NCBI RefSeq assembly: GCF_013280495.1
Contig: NZ_JABSSX010000002.1
Span: 62,001-126,000, forward strand
DNA length: 64,000 nt
Direction: 5' to 3'
Source: Brevibacterium permense
GTDB lineage: Bacteria; Actinomycetota; Actinomycetes; Actinomycetales; Brevibacteriaceae
A program made the translations under genes and the position numbers. A model generated the notes under the pieces. The model had not been told where the DNA came from and did no database searches. It worked only from the letters and a program-made list of their open reading frames with translations. Positions 44,201-51,598 of the stretch are shown here, in pieces. The stretch's first letter is position 1; each line of letters starts with the position of its first letter.

Positions 44201-44699
44201 CGATGGACAGTTCGGAGCCGAACACGGTGTCCAGTCCCGCCTCGGCGGCGGCATGGGCGAAGCGGACGGCACCGTAGAGTCCGTTGTGGTCGGTCAGCGC
44301 CAGGGAGCTCAGCCCGGCGGCGGCGCCGGCGGCGACGAGCTCTTCGGGGTCGGAGGCTCCGTCGAGGAAGCTGAACTGGGAGTGCACATGCAGCTCCGCC
44401 CAGTCGACCTGCTTCCGCAGCAGTCCCGGTCCGCGGTTCAGCCCCTGAGCGCTGCCGGCGCCAGCCGACTCCTGATAGCGGCTGCGTCCGTCCGAACCGC
44501 CGGGGCCGACCGAGACTTGGTGGCGGTCAAGGCGGGAGAACGCAGGGGCATCGGAGCCGTCGGCGTGCTTGTCGACAGGCTGTTTTCCTGCGAAGTTCTC
44601 GCCAGCAGGCTGTTTGTCCGCCGGGGAAGACCGGATGTCCTTACCCTCGAGGCGGCGGGCCAGCTTCGACCACGGTGTACGCGGGTTCGAGAATCCCAT
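41253..44699 (-). CDS. dnaE2: Error-prone DNA polymerase DnaE2
   Basis: 1148 residues. A C-family polymerase alpha subunit: PHP domain start ELHVHSQFSFLDGASDPEELV, DHNGLYG, polymerase palm GYPDIDIDIE (catalytic Asp pair), RGSAANSAVCYVLGIT, GIHSGGMILAD, and a C-terminal OB fold (GMTVAAIVTHRQRPATASGITFINLEDE). Presence of the whole ImuA-ImuB cassette upstream marks DnaE2 rather than replicative DnaE1. The first 90 residues are a low-complexity extension. It performs translesion synthesis after damage. It starts 66 nt downstream of imuB with a GGAGGAGA site, completing an SOS operon. Confidence 0.95.
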   Translation of the reverse strand: MGFSNPRTPWSKLARRLEGKDIRSSPADKQPAGENFAGKQPVDKHADGSDAPAFSRLDRHQVSVGPGGSDGRSRYQESAGAGSAQGLNRGPGLLRKQVDWAELHVHSQFSFLDGASDPEELVAAGAAAGLSSLALTDHNGLYGAVRFAHAAAEAGLDTVFGSELSIGLSEKIPGQTDPDATHLLVLARSVEGYHQLSQVITEANLRGEKNRPLFDLEELAAEDGDWMILTGCRKGPLRRALGNDDGGLSALRELTALFGPDRVAVELSRDGAPDDDERLHHLGDLAQRTGLPIIASNAVHFATRAEWKSAQVRASVRSRKSLEELAGWLPATASARIHTGQEMLARFPRQAVDNAVRIGQDCSFVLSSARPDLPKAPMPDETEGETYLRGLIAERGRTRYGSRAEHPRAWEQLDREMDMIAQLGFCGYFLIVFDITEFCRNMGIFCQGRGSAANSAVCYVLGITAVDAVKHGLLFDRFLSPDRKGYPDIDIDIESGRREEVIQYVYDHFGRDRAAQVANVITYRAKSAIRDAAFSLGYAPGQQDAFSKSSNRWSSLPDAEDSPVPAPVLKVAEDLLGSPRHLGIHSGGMILADRAIGEVVPVERATMGHRTVVQWDKDDCAAMDLVKFDLLGLGMLTALHEMVGLVHRHTGVLIDRAEIDDDDEAVYEMLCRADAIGVFQVESRAQLATLPRLRPRTFYDLAVQVALIRPGPIQGGSVHPYIRRRQGLDQVEYLHPLLEKSLAKTCGVPLFQEQLMQMAIDVGGFTGADADRLRQAMGSRRSEKRMAELAEKFRTGARARGVDAETAEAIFATIAAFANYGFPESHAISFANLVYQSAWFKYHHHAAFTAGLLRSQPMGFYSPQSLIADARRHGVPILPVDIRRSQAATDLERVAEAGDGDTASAGEDKDTTASAGELGIRLGLDTVAHVGSFAEVIASERENAPFTSVADLAERTGAGKQALESLATAGALSGFDLDRRQALWLAGGVAGAHPGLLPGTASVDSAPSLPVMDAFDTTLAELFSTGITVDGYPTEMMRETLRARGYSSTADAAAAADGTRMTVAAIVTHRQRPATASGITFINLEDEFGMLNVVATAGLMKRFRTVATSRNALVVTGLIQRGGDVVSLYAHKLIPLEVQLPTKARNFR

Positions 44700-44764
44700 C
44701 GGGATCTCCTCCTCTCAGGTGGGGTCGCTCTCTCAGTTGGAGTCGTTGGTCGGCAGGTTGCCGG

Positions 44765-46390
44765 TCAGCGGTAACGGCCGGTGAGGTACCACTGACCGTG
44801 CTCTTTGCTCAGCAGAAGGGCACGGCCGGCATCGGTGACCACCTGCAGCCGGGTGCGGTAGACAGCTCGGTTCGGGTCCCACCAACCGGATTCGATGGGC
44901 CAGGAACCGGAGTAGTCGGTGATGGTCTCGGTCTGCCCGGTGGGGAATCTGATCGTCGCCGGGGCCGCACCCAGACCCGAGGGGCGTGCTTCCACCGGTG
45001 AGCCGTCCGCGGCGAGCACGTCGACGGCGGAGTGTTCGACGGTCGTCGGACGGGGTGCGTGCAGAGCACCGGGCCAGGGAGCGGCAGGGCTGCGTTCGGG
45101 GACGGCCGCCTGCTGCCACGGGGTCCACAGGTTCGTCTCTGCCGGGTCCCACCCGCCTTGGATGCCCGGAACCAGGACGGCATCGGGACCGAACAGTCCC
45201 TGCAGACGCTCGAGCGTATGGGTGATCTGCCCGGTGTTCTCGTCGAACAGGCTGCGTGTGGCACCGATCGGGGTGGTCAGTTCGGCCGCGATGAGGCGCA
45301 GCGCGATGATGCCGTCGTCGGAGAAGTCCTCGGCGTCGGGTGCCGGCTCGTCGACGATGTCGAGTTCCTGCGGGTCAGGCTGCGCCGTGCGGGGGTTCTG
45401 TCCCGGAGGCGAACCCCGGCCCACTCCCGCCAGCCAGCCTTCGGCCTGCCACCGCAGGCGGTCGGCGATCGCATTCTCCTGCATGTCCTCGATCCGCCAG
45501 GTCCGGGACGAGGACTGGCCGCCCGCGGCATCGAGTTCGATCGTGATCTGGGTGCAGACCAGCGCCTGTCTGCGTACCTTGGCCAGCAGGTCGGCACCGA
45601 GCTGGCGGGCGAGGAAGCCGAGGGTGTCGCTGCGGGTCGTCGGGGCATCGAGGTCGAGTTCGACGTCGAGCTGTTCGCCGCGGACATGATCGGCGAGCGG
45701 GGCTCCTGCCCGCCCGGAGGCCAGGTCGTGCAGATGCCGACCGAAGGCGCCGAAGCGTGCGTTCACGTCTTTGGTCGCGAGGCGGGCGAGGTCGCCGAGG
45801 GTGCGCAGCCCCAGCTGCAGAAAGACCTCGATCAGCGCGGTCGCCTCGGCGCCGGCGTATTCCAGGGTGGTGATCGGCTGGGCGGAGAGGAAGTCCACGG
45901 TCTGTCCGGGTTCGACGCGGCGCGCCTGTCCGGCGGCGAGGACCGCGGCGAAGACGGTGTCGGCGATCCCGGGGAAGAACTCCCATCCGGTGTCATCGAC
46001 AAGCGCCGAGACCAGTGTCTCGACCGCATCGGCTTCGTCGGCGTAGCCGTGTCTGAGCGAGTCGAGAGGGATCGCCAATGTTCCCGGGCTGAGCAGGGTG
46101 AACCGTGCGACGAGGTTGTCGAGGGCACCGACCCCGGCACTGAAATGTCGGTTGTCGGCCTCTTCGTCCCAGACCGCGATGTGGGCTTCGGGACAGCGGT
46201 ATCCCACAGCGCGTTTGTTGTTCCCGGCGGTGATTCCGGCGGCACGGGCCGGAGCATCGGCGGCGATGACCTTGCCGGCGTGGAGAACCGCGACAGGGCG
46301 GCCCGGTGCGATGTCGTGTTCGACCGCGGCGGCCACCGCCGGCCAGTCGGGAACGGTGAGCACGAGGGTGCGGCCGGACTCATCCGACAT
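44765..46390 (-). CDS. imuB: ImuB, Y-family polymerase-like mutasome subunit
   Basis: 541 residues. It has the Y-family polymerase fold but a degenerate active site, as in ImuB: LVLTVPDWPAVAAAVEHD in place of the catalytic D-x-D start, then PVAVLHAGKVIAADAPARAAGI and a helix-hairpin-helix region (LGLRTLGDLARLATKDVNARFG). The little-finger domain and a C-terminal Trp-rich tail (YSGSWPIESGWWDPNRAVYRTRL) follow. ImuB links DnaE2 to the beta clamp. No canonical clamp-binding motif was pinned down by eye. It overlaps imuA by 11 nt. Confidence 0.9.
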   Translation of the reverse strand: MSDESGRTLVLTVPDWPAVAAAVEHDIAPGRPVAVLHAGKVIAADAPARAAGITAGNNKRAVGYRCPEAHIAVWDEEADNRHFSAGVGALDNLVARFTLLSPGTLAIPLDSLRHGYADEADAVETLVSALVDDTGWEFFPGIADTVFAAVLAAGQARRVEPGQTVDFLSAQPITTLEYAGAEATALIEVFLQLGLRTLGDLARLATKDVNARFGAFGRHLHDLASGRAGAPLADHVRGEQLDVELDLDAPTTRSDTLGFLARQLGADLLAKVRRQALVCTQITIELDAAGGQSSSRTWRIEDMQENAIADRLRWQAEGWLAGVGRGSPPGQNPRTAQPDPQELDIVDEPAPDAEDFSDDGIIALRLIAAELTTPIGATRSLFDENTGQITHTLERLQGLFGPDAVLVPGIQGGWDPAETNLWTPWQQAAVPERSPAAPWPGALHAPRPTTVEHSAVDVLAADGSPVEARPSGLGAAPATIRFPTGQTETITDYSGSWPIESGWWDPNRAVYRTRLQVVTDAGRALLLSKEHGQWYLTGRYR

Positions 46391-47159
46391 GGCTGATCAC
46401 CTGCCGCAGCTGTGTGATCGTCGACCACCGAGGATCGTCGTCCGTGTCCGTGGCCGGATCTGTGCCCAGATCCGTTGTCGGGGCAATGGAGGCTCCGCCG
46501 TCTGCGACCACTTCCAGCGTCCCCGCGGGGACGCTGGCGGGAGTTCCTGACGGTCCCGGCAGCAGGAACCGGTGGGTTCCCGTCTGTGAACGAGCACGGA
46601 CGAGGCAGGACTGCAGACGGCCGTGACCGTGTTCGGCGCCCGACCAGCGAGTGTCGGTGATCTCGATCTGCTCCGTACTGCCGGAAAGAGGTCGGAGGCT
46701 GATGAGGCTCATTCGTCGTTCACGGATCTTCGCCAGGAGTCGGGCCCGTTCCGACGCGCTCGGGGCGAAGCCGGGGTCGACGAGGATGATGTCGAAGGAT
46801 TCGATGAGGATCGACGCCACTCGCAGCCAGTCCTCACCAGGGGTCGCGAGATTGACGAAATGGTCGAGATCGACACCGAGGTCGGCGATCGAGGACACGG
46901 ACGGTTCGCCGAGCCCGATCCCGGCACACCACTTCTGTTCCCGGGTCGCCGCAGCGATCGTCGCCAGGCCGCAGCTCAGCGACAGCTCACCGGTGACGGT
47001 GACGAGTTCCCCACGCGGCAGACCGCCGCGACGGAACAGCGGAGAGAGCACAGGATCCACCGGATGGGGTGGGATCTTGTCGAACAGTGCCGCAGCCGTG
47101 GAGATCCCCGTCTCCCGACTGAGCTGTTCGATGACCGGTGCTGCTGACATGACATCCAT
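46380..47159 (-). CDS. imuA: ImuA-like RecA-fold mutasome protein
   Basis: 259 residues. A RecA-like protein with a weak P-loop region (LPRGELVTVTGELSLSCGLATIAAA), followed by FDIILVDPGFAPSASERARLLAKIRERRMSLISL, the ImuA' / SulA-like actinobacterial partner of ImuB and DnaE2. The start is taken as ATG 47159; ATG 47150 is an alternative. A LexA box sits 2 nt before the first ATG. The gene contains one copy of the 16-bp palindrome (46518-46533), which encodes VPAGT in the linker near the C-terminus. Confidence 0.82.
   Translation of the reverse strand: MDVMSAAPVIEQLSRETGISTAAALFDKIPPHPVDPVLSPLFRRGGLPRGELVTVTGELSLSCGLATIAAATREQKWCAGIGLGEPSVSSIADLGVDLDHFVNLATPGEDWLRVASILIESFDIILVDPGFAPSASERARLLAKIRERRMSLISLRPLSGSTEQIEITDTRWSGAEHGHGRLQSCLVRARSQTGTHRFLLPGPSGTPASVPAGTLEVVADGGASIAPTTDLGTDPATDTDDDPRWSTITQLRQVISHVG
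46514..46537. repeat. Palindromic repeat copy 1 (inside imuA)
   Basis: The 16-bp palindrome CGTCCCCGCGGGGACG (46518-46533) extends to a 24-bp perfect palindrome here. It is translated within imuA as part of SVPAGT. Three other copies occur in the window. Confidence 0.7.
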
Positions 47160-47332
47160 TATCGAACTGACGTTCTAAATTGGCAAGATTCAGACAACAG
47201 CTTCGCCTTCCCGGGCGTGTCGCCATTCGGCTTCGAGCCTTCATGCGGTAGCAAAACGAGGTCAAAGCCGCAGCACTCACCGCCGCCTCCCGGGTCGGCC
47301 GCCTCCGCCGCATTCGGCTCATCGTCTCTCAT
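47159..47332 (-). CDS. Possible 57-residue small protein coupled to imuA
   Basis: From ATG 47332, preceded by an excellent GGGAGGGGAG ribosome site, a 57-residue frame (starts MRDDEPNAAEAADPGGGGECC) ends in TAATG, sharing one base with the imuA start. The end of the frame contains the LexA box and has poor codon usage, which argues against it. A TAGAGT hexamer (47402-47407) could be its -10. No family is recognised. It could be a real leader peptide or small protein, or chance. Confidence 0.3.
   Translation of the reverse strand: MRDDEPNAAEAADPGGGGECCGFDLVLLPHEGSKPNGDTPGKAKLLSESCQFRTSVR
47162..47177. promoter_or_regulatory. LexA (SOS) box before imuA-imuB-dnaE2
   Basis: TCGAACTGACGTTCTA matches the actinobacterial SOS box TCGAAC-N4-GTTCGA at all but one position. 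It begins 2 nt upstream of the imuA ATG, so LexA binding would block this operon directly. Confidence 0.85.
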
Positions 47333-47566
47333 GGCGCTCCCCTCCCGCGGTCGCTTCGGCCCTCCGGTCCGGCGATCCCCATGACCACCGACCGCGCCTC
47401 CACTCTAGGATTCGGCACTGACGCCAGAATTCGAGCAAGACAGTCTCCAGCGCTCGATCATTGCCGAGATTCGATTGAGTTTCGTTTCTTCAGGTGACCG
47501 AACCGAACCAGGTGTGTCCCGAAAGTCGCCGAACTGCCTTACACCGGTGGTGTCAGCGCCGACGGG
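47333..47566. other. Intergenic region between imuA and the methyltransferase gene
   Basis: No protein or RNA gene is recognised. It holds the ribosome site of the possible small frame on the minus strand, a TAGAGT hexamer (47402-47407, minus strand), and A/T-richer sequence around 47455-47495 that may include the upstream part of the plus-strand promoter. Confidence 0.5.
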
Positions 47567-47572
47567 TAGGGT
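47567..47572 (+). promoter_or_regulatory. Candidate -10 (TAGGGT) for leaderless methyltransferase gene
   Basis: TAGGGT ends 6 nt before ATG 47579. No ribosome site lies between them. Confidence 0.5.
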
Positions 47573-47578
47573 GACGTC

Positions 47579-48247
47579 ATGACTGACGAAGCCCGCATCC
47601 GCGAAGCGGCCACGCGTGACTCCTATGATGCGATCGCCCGGACCTACACGGACTGGGTCGCCGATGAGCTCACCGCCAAACCGCATGACCGCGCCGTTCT
47701 CGGGGCCTTCTCCGAGCTCGTCCTCGGCACGGGCTCAGCGGAGGTCCTCGACATGGGCTGCGGGCCCGGTCGCATCACGACGTTCCTCGCCGCCCTCGGA
47801 CTCGAACCGCGCGGACTCGACCTCTCCCCTGCCATGATCGAACTCGCTCGGGGCCTCTATCCGATGCATCAGTTCGACGTCGGGTCGATGACCGTCCTGC
47901 CCTATGCCGATGAGTCCTTCTCCGGTCTCGTCGCCTGGTACTCGACGATCCATGTCCCCGACGATGAGCTTGTCCTCGCCTTCGCCGAGGCGGCCCGTGT
48001 CCTTCGTCCGGGCGGCTGGTTCCAGCTGGCGTTCCAGCTCGGGGACCGGGTCGATCATTGCTCCGATCTCGCCGGCTTCGGCGTCGATCTCGATTTCCAT
48101 CGCCGCTCGATCGATGACGTGCTCACCGCGCTCGAACCGCACGGCTTCATTCCTGCCACCCGCATCGAACGCGAACCCGACCGGACCGGTCGGTTCCCGG
48201 AAGCGACCAGGCAGGGGTACCTCCTCGTTCGTAAGGCCAGCCTCTGA
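47579..48247 (+). CDS. Class I SAM-dependent methyltransferase
   Basis: 222 residues. The Rossmann-fold SAM site is clear: VLDMGCGPGRITTFLAALG (motif I), PRGLDLSPAMIELAR (acidic end of strand 2), MTVLPYADESFSGLVAWYSTIHVPDDEL (motif II region, Methyltransf_11 style), and VLRPGGWFQLAF. The substrate is not evident. A small-molecule methyltransferase is most likely. Leaderless start at ATG 47579. The trmL gene follows 20 nt later. Confidence 0.85.
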   Translation: MTDEARIREAATRDSYDAIARTYTDWVADELTAKPHDRAVLGAFSELVLGTGSAEVLDMGCGPGRITTFLAALGLEPRGLDLSPAMIELARGLYPMHQFDVGSMTVLPYADESFSGLVAWYSTIHVPDDELVLAFAEAARVLRPGGWFQLAFQLGDRVDHCSDLAGFGVDLDFHRRSIDDVLTALEPHGFIPATRIEREPDRTGRFPEATRQGYLLVRKASL

Positions 48248-48267
48248 GGTGAGAAGATGAGGGTGAT

Positions 48268-48732
48268 ATGAACATCGACATCGTCTTCCACACTCCCGAG
48301 ATCCCCGGCAACACCGGAAACGCCATCCGGCTCGCCGCGGTCACCGGAGCCCATCTGCATCTCGTCGAGCCCCTCGGCTTCGACCTCTCCGACGCGAAGC
48401 TGCGCCGAGCCGGTCTCGACTATCACGACCTCGCCCATGTCACCGTCCATCCTTCGATCGACGAACTCTGGGGCCGCCTCGGTGAACGTCGGGTGATCGC
48501 GTTCAGCACGCATACGGACAATTCCTTCGCCGAGGTGGACTACCAAGACGGTGATGTCCTCCTCTTCGGGCGCGAGTCGACGGGACTGCCCGACGAAGTC
48601 GTCAACGACGAGCATGTGGATATGACAGTGCGGATCCCGATGCTGCCGGCACGCCGTTCGCTCAACCTGGCGAATTCGGCATCCATCGCCATCTACGAAG
48701 CCTGGCGTCAGCACGGCTACGCGGGCGCCTGA
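48268..48732 (+). CDS. trmL: tRNA (cytidine/uridine-2'-O-)-methyltransferase TrmL
   Basis: 154 residues, a minimal SPOUT protein. Motifs match TrmL (YibK): IDIVFHTPEIPGNTGNAIRLAAVTGAHLHLVEPLGF, then LLFGRESTGLPDEV and VRIPMLPARRSLNLANSASIAIYEAWRQ, the knot that binds SAM. It methylates the ribose of nucleotide 34 in certain leucine tRNAs. The gene is short because there is no separate RNA-binding domain. It is probably cotranscribed with the methyltransferase gene upstream. Confidence 0.94.
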   Translation: MNIDIVFHTPEIPGNTGNAIRLAAVTGAHLHLVEPLGFDLSDAKLRRAGLDYHDLAHVTVHPSIDELWGRLGERRVIAFSTHTDNSFAEVDYQDGDVLLFGRESTGLPDEVVNDEHVDMTVRIPMLPARRSLNLANSASIAIYEAWRQHGYAGA

Positions 48733-48777
48733 ACCCGCGTAGACTTCTTCGCGAACGCTTTACCTGAAAGGACCACT

Positions 48778-49602
48778 ATGACCGCAAAGGTGCTCACTGT
48801 CGCCGGATCCGATGTCTCCGGAGGAGCCGGACTCGAAGCCGATCTGAAGATGTTCGACGAATACGGGGCCTTCGGCACTGCCGTCGTCACCTGCATCGTC
48901 ACTTTCGATCCCAATGACGGATTCGCCCATGTCCTCGAGTTCATCGAGCCCGAGGTCGTCACCCGTCAGCTCGAATCGACGCTGGCCGTGCACGAGTTCA
49001 CCGCCATCAAGTCCGGAATGCTCGGCTCCGTCGACTCGGCGCTGGTCCTCGCAGAAGAGCTGAAGACCAATGATCTGCCGTACGTCTTCGATCCTGTGCT
49101 CGTGTGCAAGGGCGCAGGCACCATGGTCGATCTCAAGGATCTCTTCGTCGAGAACCTCGTGCCTCTGGCCACCGTCGTCACCCCGAACCTCGAAGAGGCC
49201 GCGACCCTGGCCGGGGTCGATCCCATCGACTCCGTCGAGGGCATGATCGAGGCCGCGAAGATCATCCACGGGCAGGGCGCGAAGAACGTCGTCGTCAAGG
49301 GCGGAGCACGGCTGGCTGGGGGCGATGCCATCGACATCCTCTTCGACGGAGAGACCGTGACGACTCTGCGCTCGCGCAAGGTCAACAACAAGCTCGTCAA
49401 CGGCGCAGGCTGTTCCTTCGCGTCCTCGATTGCGGCAGGAATCGCCACCGGTCTCGACATCAAGGACGCCGTCGTCTCCGCGAAGGAGAAGGTCGCTCAC
49501 GGAATCGCGAACTGCCTCGACAATGCCACCGGCGTCGCCTCGCTCTACCATCCGGCGTCACGAGTGAGCCCCTCCTCCGAGGTCTCAGTCACCGTCGGCT
49601 GA
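48778..49602 (+). CDS. pdxK: Pyridoxine (B6) kinase, ThiD/PdxK type
   Basis: 274 residues, ribokinase fold. Hallmarks: TVAGSDVSGGAGLEADLKMFDEYG, KSGMLGSVD, FDPVLVCKGAG, ATVVTPNLEEAATLAG, VVVKGG, and the catalytic NGAGCSFASSIAAGIA, with Cys as in Bacillus PdxK. The C-I-V-T-F-D-P-N-D segment in the early part and VCKG favour the pyridoxine kinase of the ThiD-like group over HMP-phosphate kinase, although both activities can coexist. ATG 48778 has an AAAGGA ribosome site. No thiamine genes or TPP riboswitch are nearby. Confidence 0.87.
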   Translation: MTAKVLTVAGSDVSGGAGLEADLKMFDEYGAFGTAVVTCIVTFDPNDGFAHVLEFIEPEVVTRQLESTLAVHEFTAIKSGMLGSVDSALVLAEELKTNDLPYVFDPVLVCKGAGTMVDLKDLFVENLVPLATVVTPNLEEAATLAGVDPIDSVEGMIEAAKIIHGQGAKNVVVKGGARLAGGDAIDILFDGETVTTLRSRKVNNKLVNGAGCSFASSIAAGIATGLDIKDAVVSAKEKVAHGIANCLDNATGVASLYHPASRVSPSSEVSVTVG

Positions 49603-49615
49603 TCATCGGTGCTTC

Positions 49616-49641
49616 GGCTGCGTCCCCGCGGGGACGCAGCC
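49616..49641. repeat. Palindromic repeat copy 2 (after pdxK)
   Basis: A 26-bp perfect palindrome with no spacer, containing the 16-bp core CGTCCCCGCGGGGACG (49621-49636). It lies 14 nt after the pdxK stop and could also act as a terminator. Confidence 0.7.
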
Positions 49642-49689
49642 AGTCACAGTCGGGACGTCGCATCAGAGTCAGTCGGCTTGCAGACGACA

Positions 49690-49726
49690 AATCGCCCCGC
49701 ACACCTTTCCGGTGTGCGGGGCGATT
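49690..49726. terminator. Terminator between pdxK and rpmE2
   Basis: A 16-bp perfect stem (AATCGCCCCGCACACC, 49690-49705, with its complement 49711-49726) and a 5-nt loop. On the minus strand it is followed by TGTCGTC after ATT, so it mainly serves rpmE2. Confidence 0.85.
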
Positions 49727-49754
49727 CGTATGAAGCTGTTGGGAACGCCCGAGA

Positions 49755-50009
49755 TCAGCGCTTGCCGAAGCCCTTGTAGCGGTCCTTGAACTTCTCCACG
49801 CGGCCGGCGGAGTCGAGGATGCGCTGCTTGCCCGTGTAGAACGGGTGCGAAGCGGAAGAGATCTCGACGTCGATCACGGGGTAGGTGTTGCCGTCTTCCC
49901 ACTCGATGGTCTTCTCGCTCTTAGCGGTGGAGCGGGTGAGGAACTTGGTGCCGGAAGCCAGATCGTTGAACACGATCGGCGCGTATTCCGGGTGGATGTC
50001 CTTCTTCAT
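49755..50009 (-). CDS. rpmE2: 50S ribosomal protein L31 type B
   Basis: 84 residues from ATG 50009. The sequence [28 protein letters not shown] and [30 protein letters not shown] is the type B form. It has no cysteines, so it is the zinc-free variant that replaces the zinc-binding L31 when zinc is scarce in other bacteria. It is monocistronic. A 15-bp palindrome at 50046-50060 lies 36 bp upstream and may be an operator, though it does not match a Zur box I recognise. Confidence 0.95.
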   Translation of the reverse strand: MKKDIHPEYAPIVFNDLASGTKFLTRSTAKSEKTIEWEDGNTYPVIDVEISSASHPFYTGKQRILDSAGRVEKFKDRYKGFGKR

Positions 50010-50045
50010 TTTCTTACCTCTGCTGAATTCTTTCAGGCGCCTGAT

Positions 50046-50060
50046 ATGAGTTGAACTCAT
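50046..50060. promoter_or_regulatory. Palindrome upstream of rpmE2
   Basis: ATGAGTT-G-AACTCAT is a perfect 7-1-7 inverted repeat 36 bp upstream of the rpmE2 start. It is a candidate operator. The cognate regulator is unknown. Confidence 0.4.
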
Positions 50061-50174
50061 CTGCCAGTGCCCGAATTCGTCTGCTGGACACGCTCCGAAC
50101 CGTAGGAACCGGACCCGGAGCGACAGTCCATTCTATCTGATGGGCCCGGACAAAGCGATTCGACACGGATCTCC

Positions 50175-50180
50175 TAAACT
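50175..50180 (+). promoter_or_regulatory. Candidate -10 (TAAACT) for leaderless YbaK-like gene
   Basis: TAAACT ends 6 nt before ATG 50187, with no ribosome site in between. This position supports the ATG rather than GTG 50181 as the start. Confidence 0.5.
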
Positions 50181-50186
50181 GTGGCC

Positions 50187-50738
50187 ATGACCACGAAGGA
50201 ACGCCTCTCCACTCAGTTCACCCTCCAACCCGCCGCCACCGCTCCCGAACTCATGGCCGAATCGACTGCCGCCGCCTTGTCCACGGTTTCCGGCGATGTC
50301 GACGTCTTCGACATCGATCCGCGGATCGCCGATACCGCTGCTCTCCTCGCTGCCACGGATCTGCCTCCGGCCACCTCGGCGAACTGCGTTCTCGTCGCCG
50401 GCTCGCGGGGTGGTGAGGAGCGGATCGCCGCCTGCATGGTGCTTGCGAACACCCGCGCCGACGTCAACAAGCGGGTCAAGAAGCTCCTCGATGTCCGCAA
50501 GGCCTCGTTCCTGCCGCTCGAACGCGCCGTGAACGAATCCGGAATGGAGTACGGCGGTATCGGTCCGATCGGCCTGCCGGAGAATTATCGGGTGCTCATC
50601 GACTCCCGCGTCGCCGAGGCCGACGAACTCATCATCGGTTCCGGTATCCGCGGTTCCAAGCTGCTGCTCTCCGGATCCACTCTCGCATCCCTGCCCGGCT
50701 CCGAGGTGATCGAGGATCTCGCGAACGAGATCGGCTGA
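50187..50738 (+). CDS. YbaK/EbsC-type aminoacyl-tRNA deacylase
   Basis: 183 residues from ATG 50187. The YbaK/ProRS-insertion domain is recognisable: KLLDVRKASFLPLERAVNESGMEYGGIGPIGLPENYRVLIDSRVAEADELIIGSGIRGSKLLLSG. The Lys in D-V-R-K-A (position of the catalytic Lys) and the G-G-I-x-P-x-G-L segment are conserved. Members hydrolyse mischarged tRNA such as Cys-tRNA-Pro. Which one is not determined. The N-terminal 60 residues vary among homologues. It converges on the phosphatase gene with 45 nt between stop codons. Confidence 0.85.
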   Translation: MTTKERLSTQFTLQPAATAPELMAESTAAALSTVSGDVDVFDIDPRIADTAALLAATDLPPATSANCVLVAGSRGGEERIAACMVLANTRADVNKRVKKLLDVRKASFLPLERAVNESGMEYGGIGPIGLPENYRVLIDSRVAEADELIIGSGIRGSKLLLSGSTLASLPGSEVIEDLANEIG

Positions 50739-50783
50739 ACGTGGCGCTCGGGCATGCATCGCCCGCCGGTCGAGCGCTGCTCG

Positions 50784-51554
50784 TCAGTTCAGTCCGGAAC
50801 AGTCGATGACGAAGTCGATGAGCGGGGCGTAGAGGTTCGGCACGACATCGTCGTCGAGCGGGATTGTCGCTTCGATCTGCCCCTGCGCCTCGGCGACGAA
50901 GAGTGCCGGATCATTGCAGTCGGCATAACCGATCGTTCGCAGCGCTCTGCTCGAGGCGGCTCCGGCCCACCCGTGGTCGGCGACGACGAGGTCGGGGGCA
51001 GATCCGCCGCGGGCGGCGATATCATCAAGCAGCGCATGCATGGGTTCGGCCAGGTGCGTGTGCGGGCTGCCGCCGTGCAGGTGCCAGGTCCACACGTTGC
51101 TGATCTGTCGCACGTCCCCACCGATCTCCGGAACCGGGATGAAGTGATCACGGGTGTCGATGACGGCGCCGGCGTCTTGCGCCGCGGCGGCAATTGCCAT
51201 ATGCACAGGCAGAAGCCCTGCGGGGTGGCCGGTGGCGAAGAGGATCTGTCCGCCGGCGCGCGCGACCTCGCCGACCGCCTCGGCGAGCTTCTCCAGAGCG
51301 TCGATGCAGGCGTCGGTGGAGATCGTGTCCACGCCTTCGACGAAGTCGGGATCGGGCCGCAGGCCACAGCGCGCAACCATAAGCGCGAACACTGAGTCAT
51401 AGTTCCATGTGCGGGTGAGCTCGACACCGAAGTCGAACTGGCGTTCCTGGTCGAGGAACCGGTGGATATGGGAGAGATTGTTCTCTCTTGGAGTGGCGAC
51501 CTCCCCGGTGATCCGTCCGGCTTCAAGGGCATGGGCTAGGGTGCTGCGGTCCAC
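50784..51554 (-). CDS. Putative phosphatase (actinobacterial family)
   Basis: 256 residues from GTG 51554, which has a GAGAGGA ribosome site. The longer frame lacks one. Conserved segments are LFATGHPAGLLPVHMAIAAAAQDAG, DLVVADHGWAGAA, and YADCNDPALFVAEAQGQIEATIPLDDDVVPNLYAPL. Proteins with this pattern are widespread in Streptomyces and Micrococcales and are named phosphatase in databases, but I know of no experimental proof. The His, Asp and Cys-rich motifs fit a metal-dependent hydrolase. Last gene of the ABC-TSUP-TrmH-phosphatase set. Confidence 0.7.
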   Translation of the reverse strand: MDRSTLAHALEAGRITGEVATPRENNLSHIHRFLDQERQFDFGVELTRTWNYDSVFALMVARCGLRPDPDFVEGVDTISTDACIDALEKLAEAVGEVARAGGQILFATGHPAGLLPVHMAIAAAAQDAGAVIDTRDHFIPVPEIGGDVRQISNVWTWHLHGGSPHTHLAEPMHALLDDIAARGGSAPDLVVADHGWAGAASSRALRTIGYADCNDPALFVAEAQGQIEATIPLDDDVVPNLYAPLIDFVIDCSGLN

Positions 51555-51598
51555 TGGGGTCCTCTCTGTAGCTTGCGGGGAAAGGGCACTGGAACAAC

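Noticed and set aside
45032..46396. A 454-codon open frame on the plus strand
   Set aside because: Antisense to imuB. The imuB frame is supported by operon overlap with imuA.
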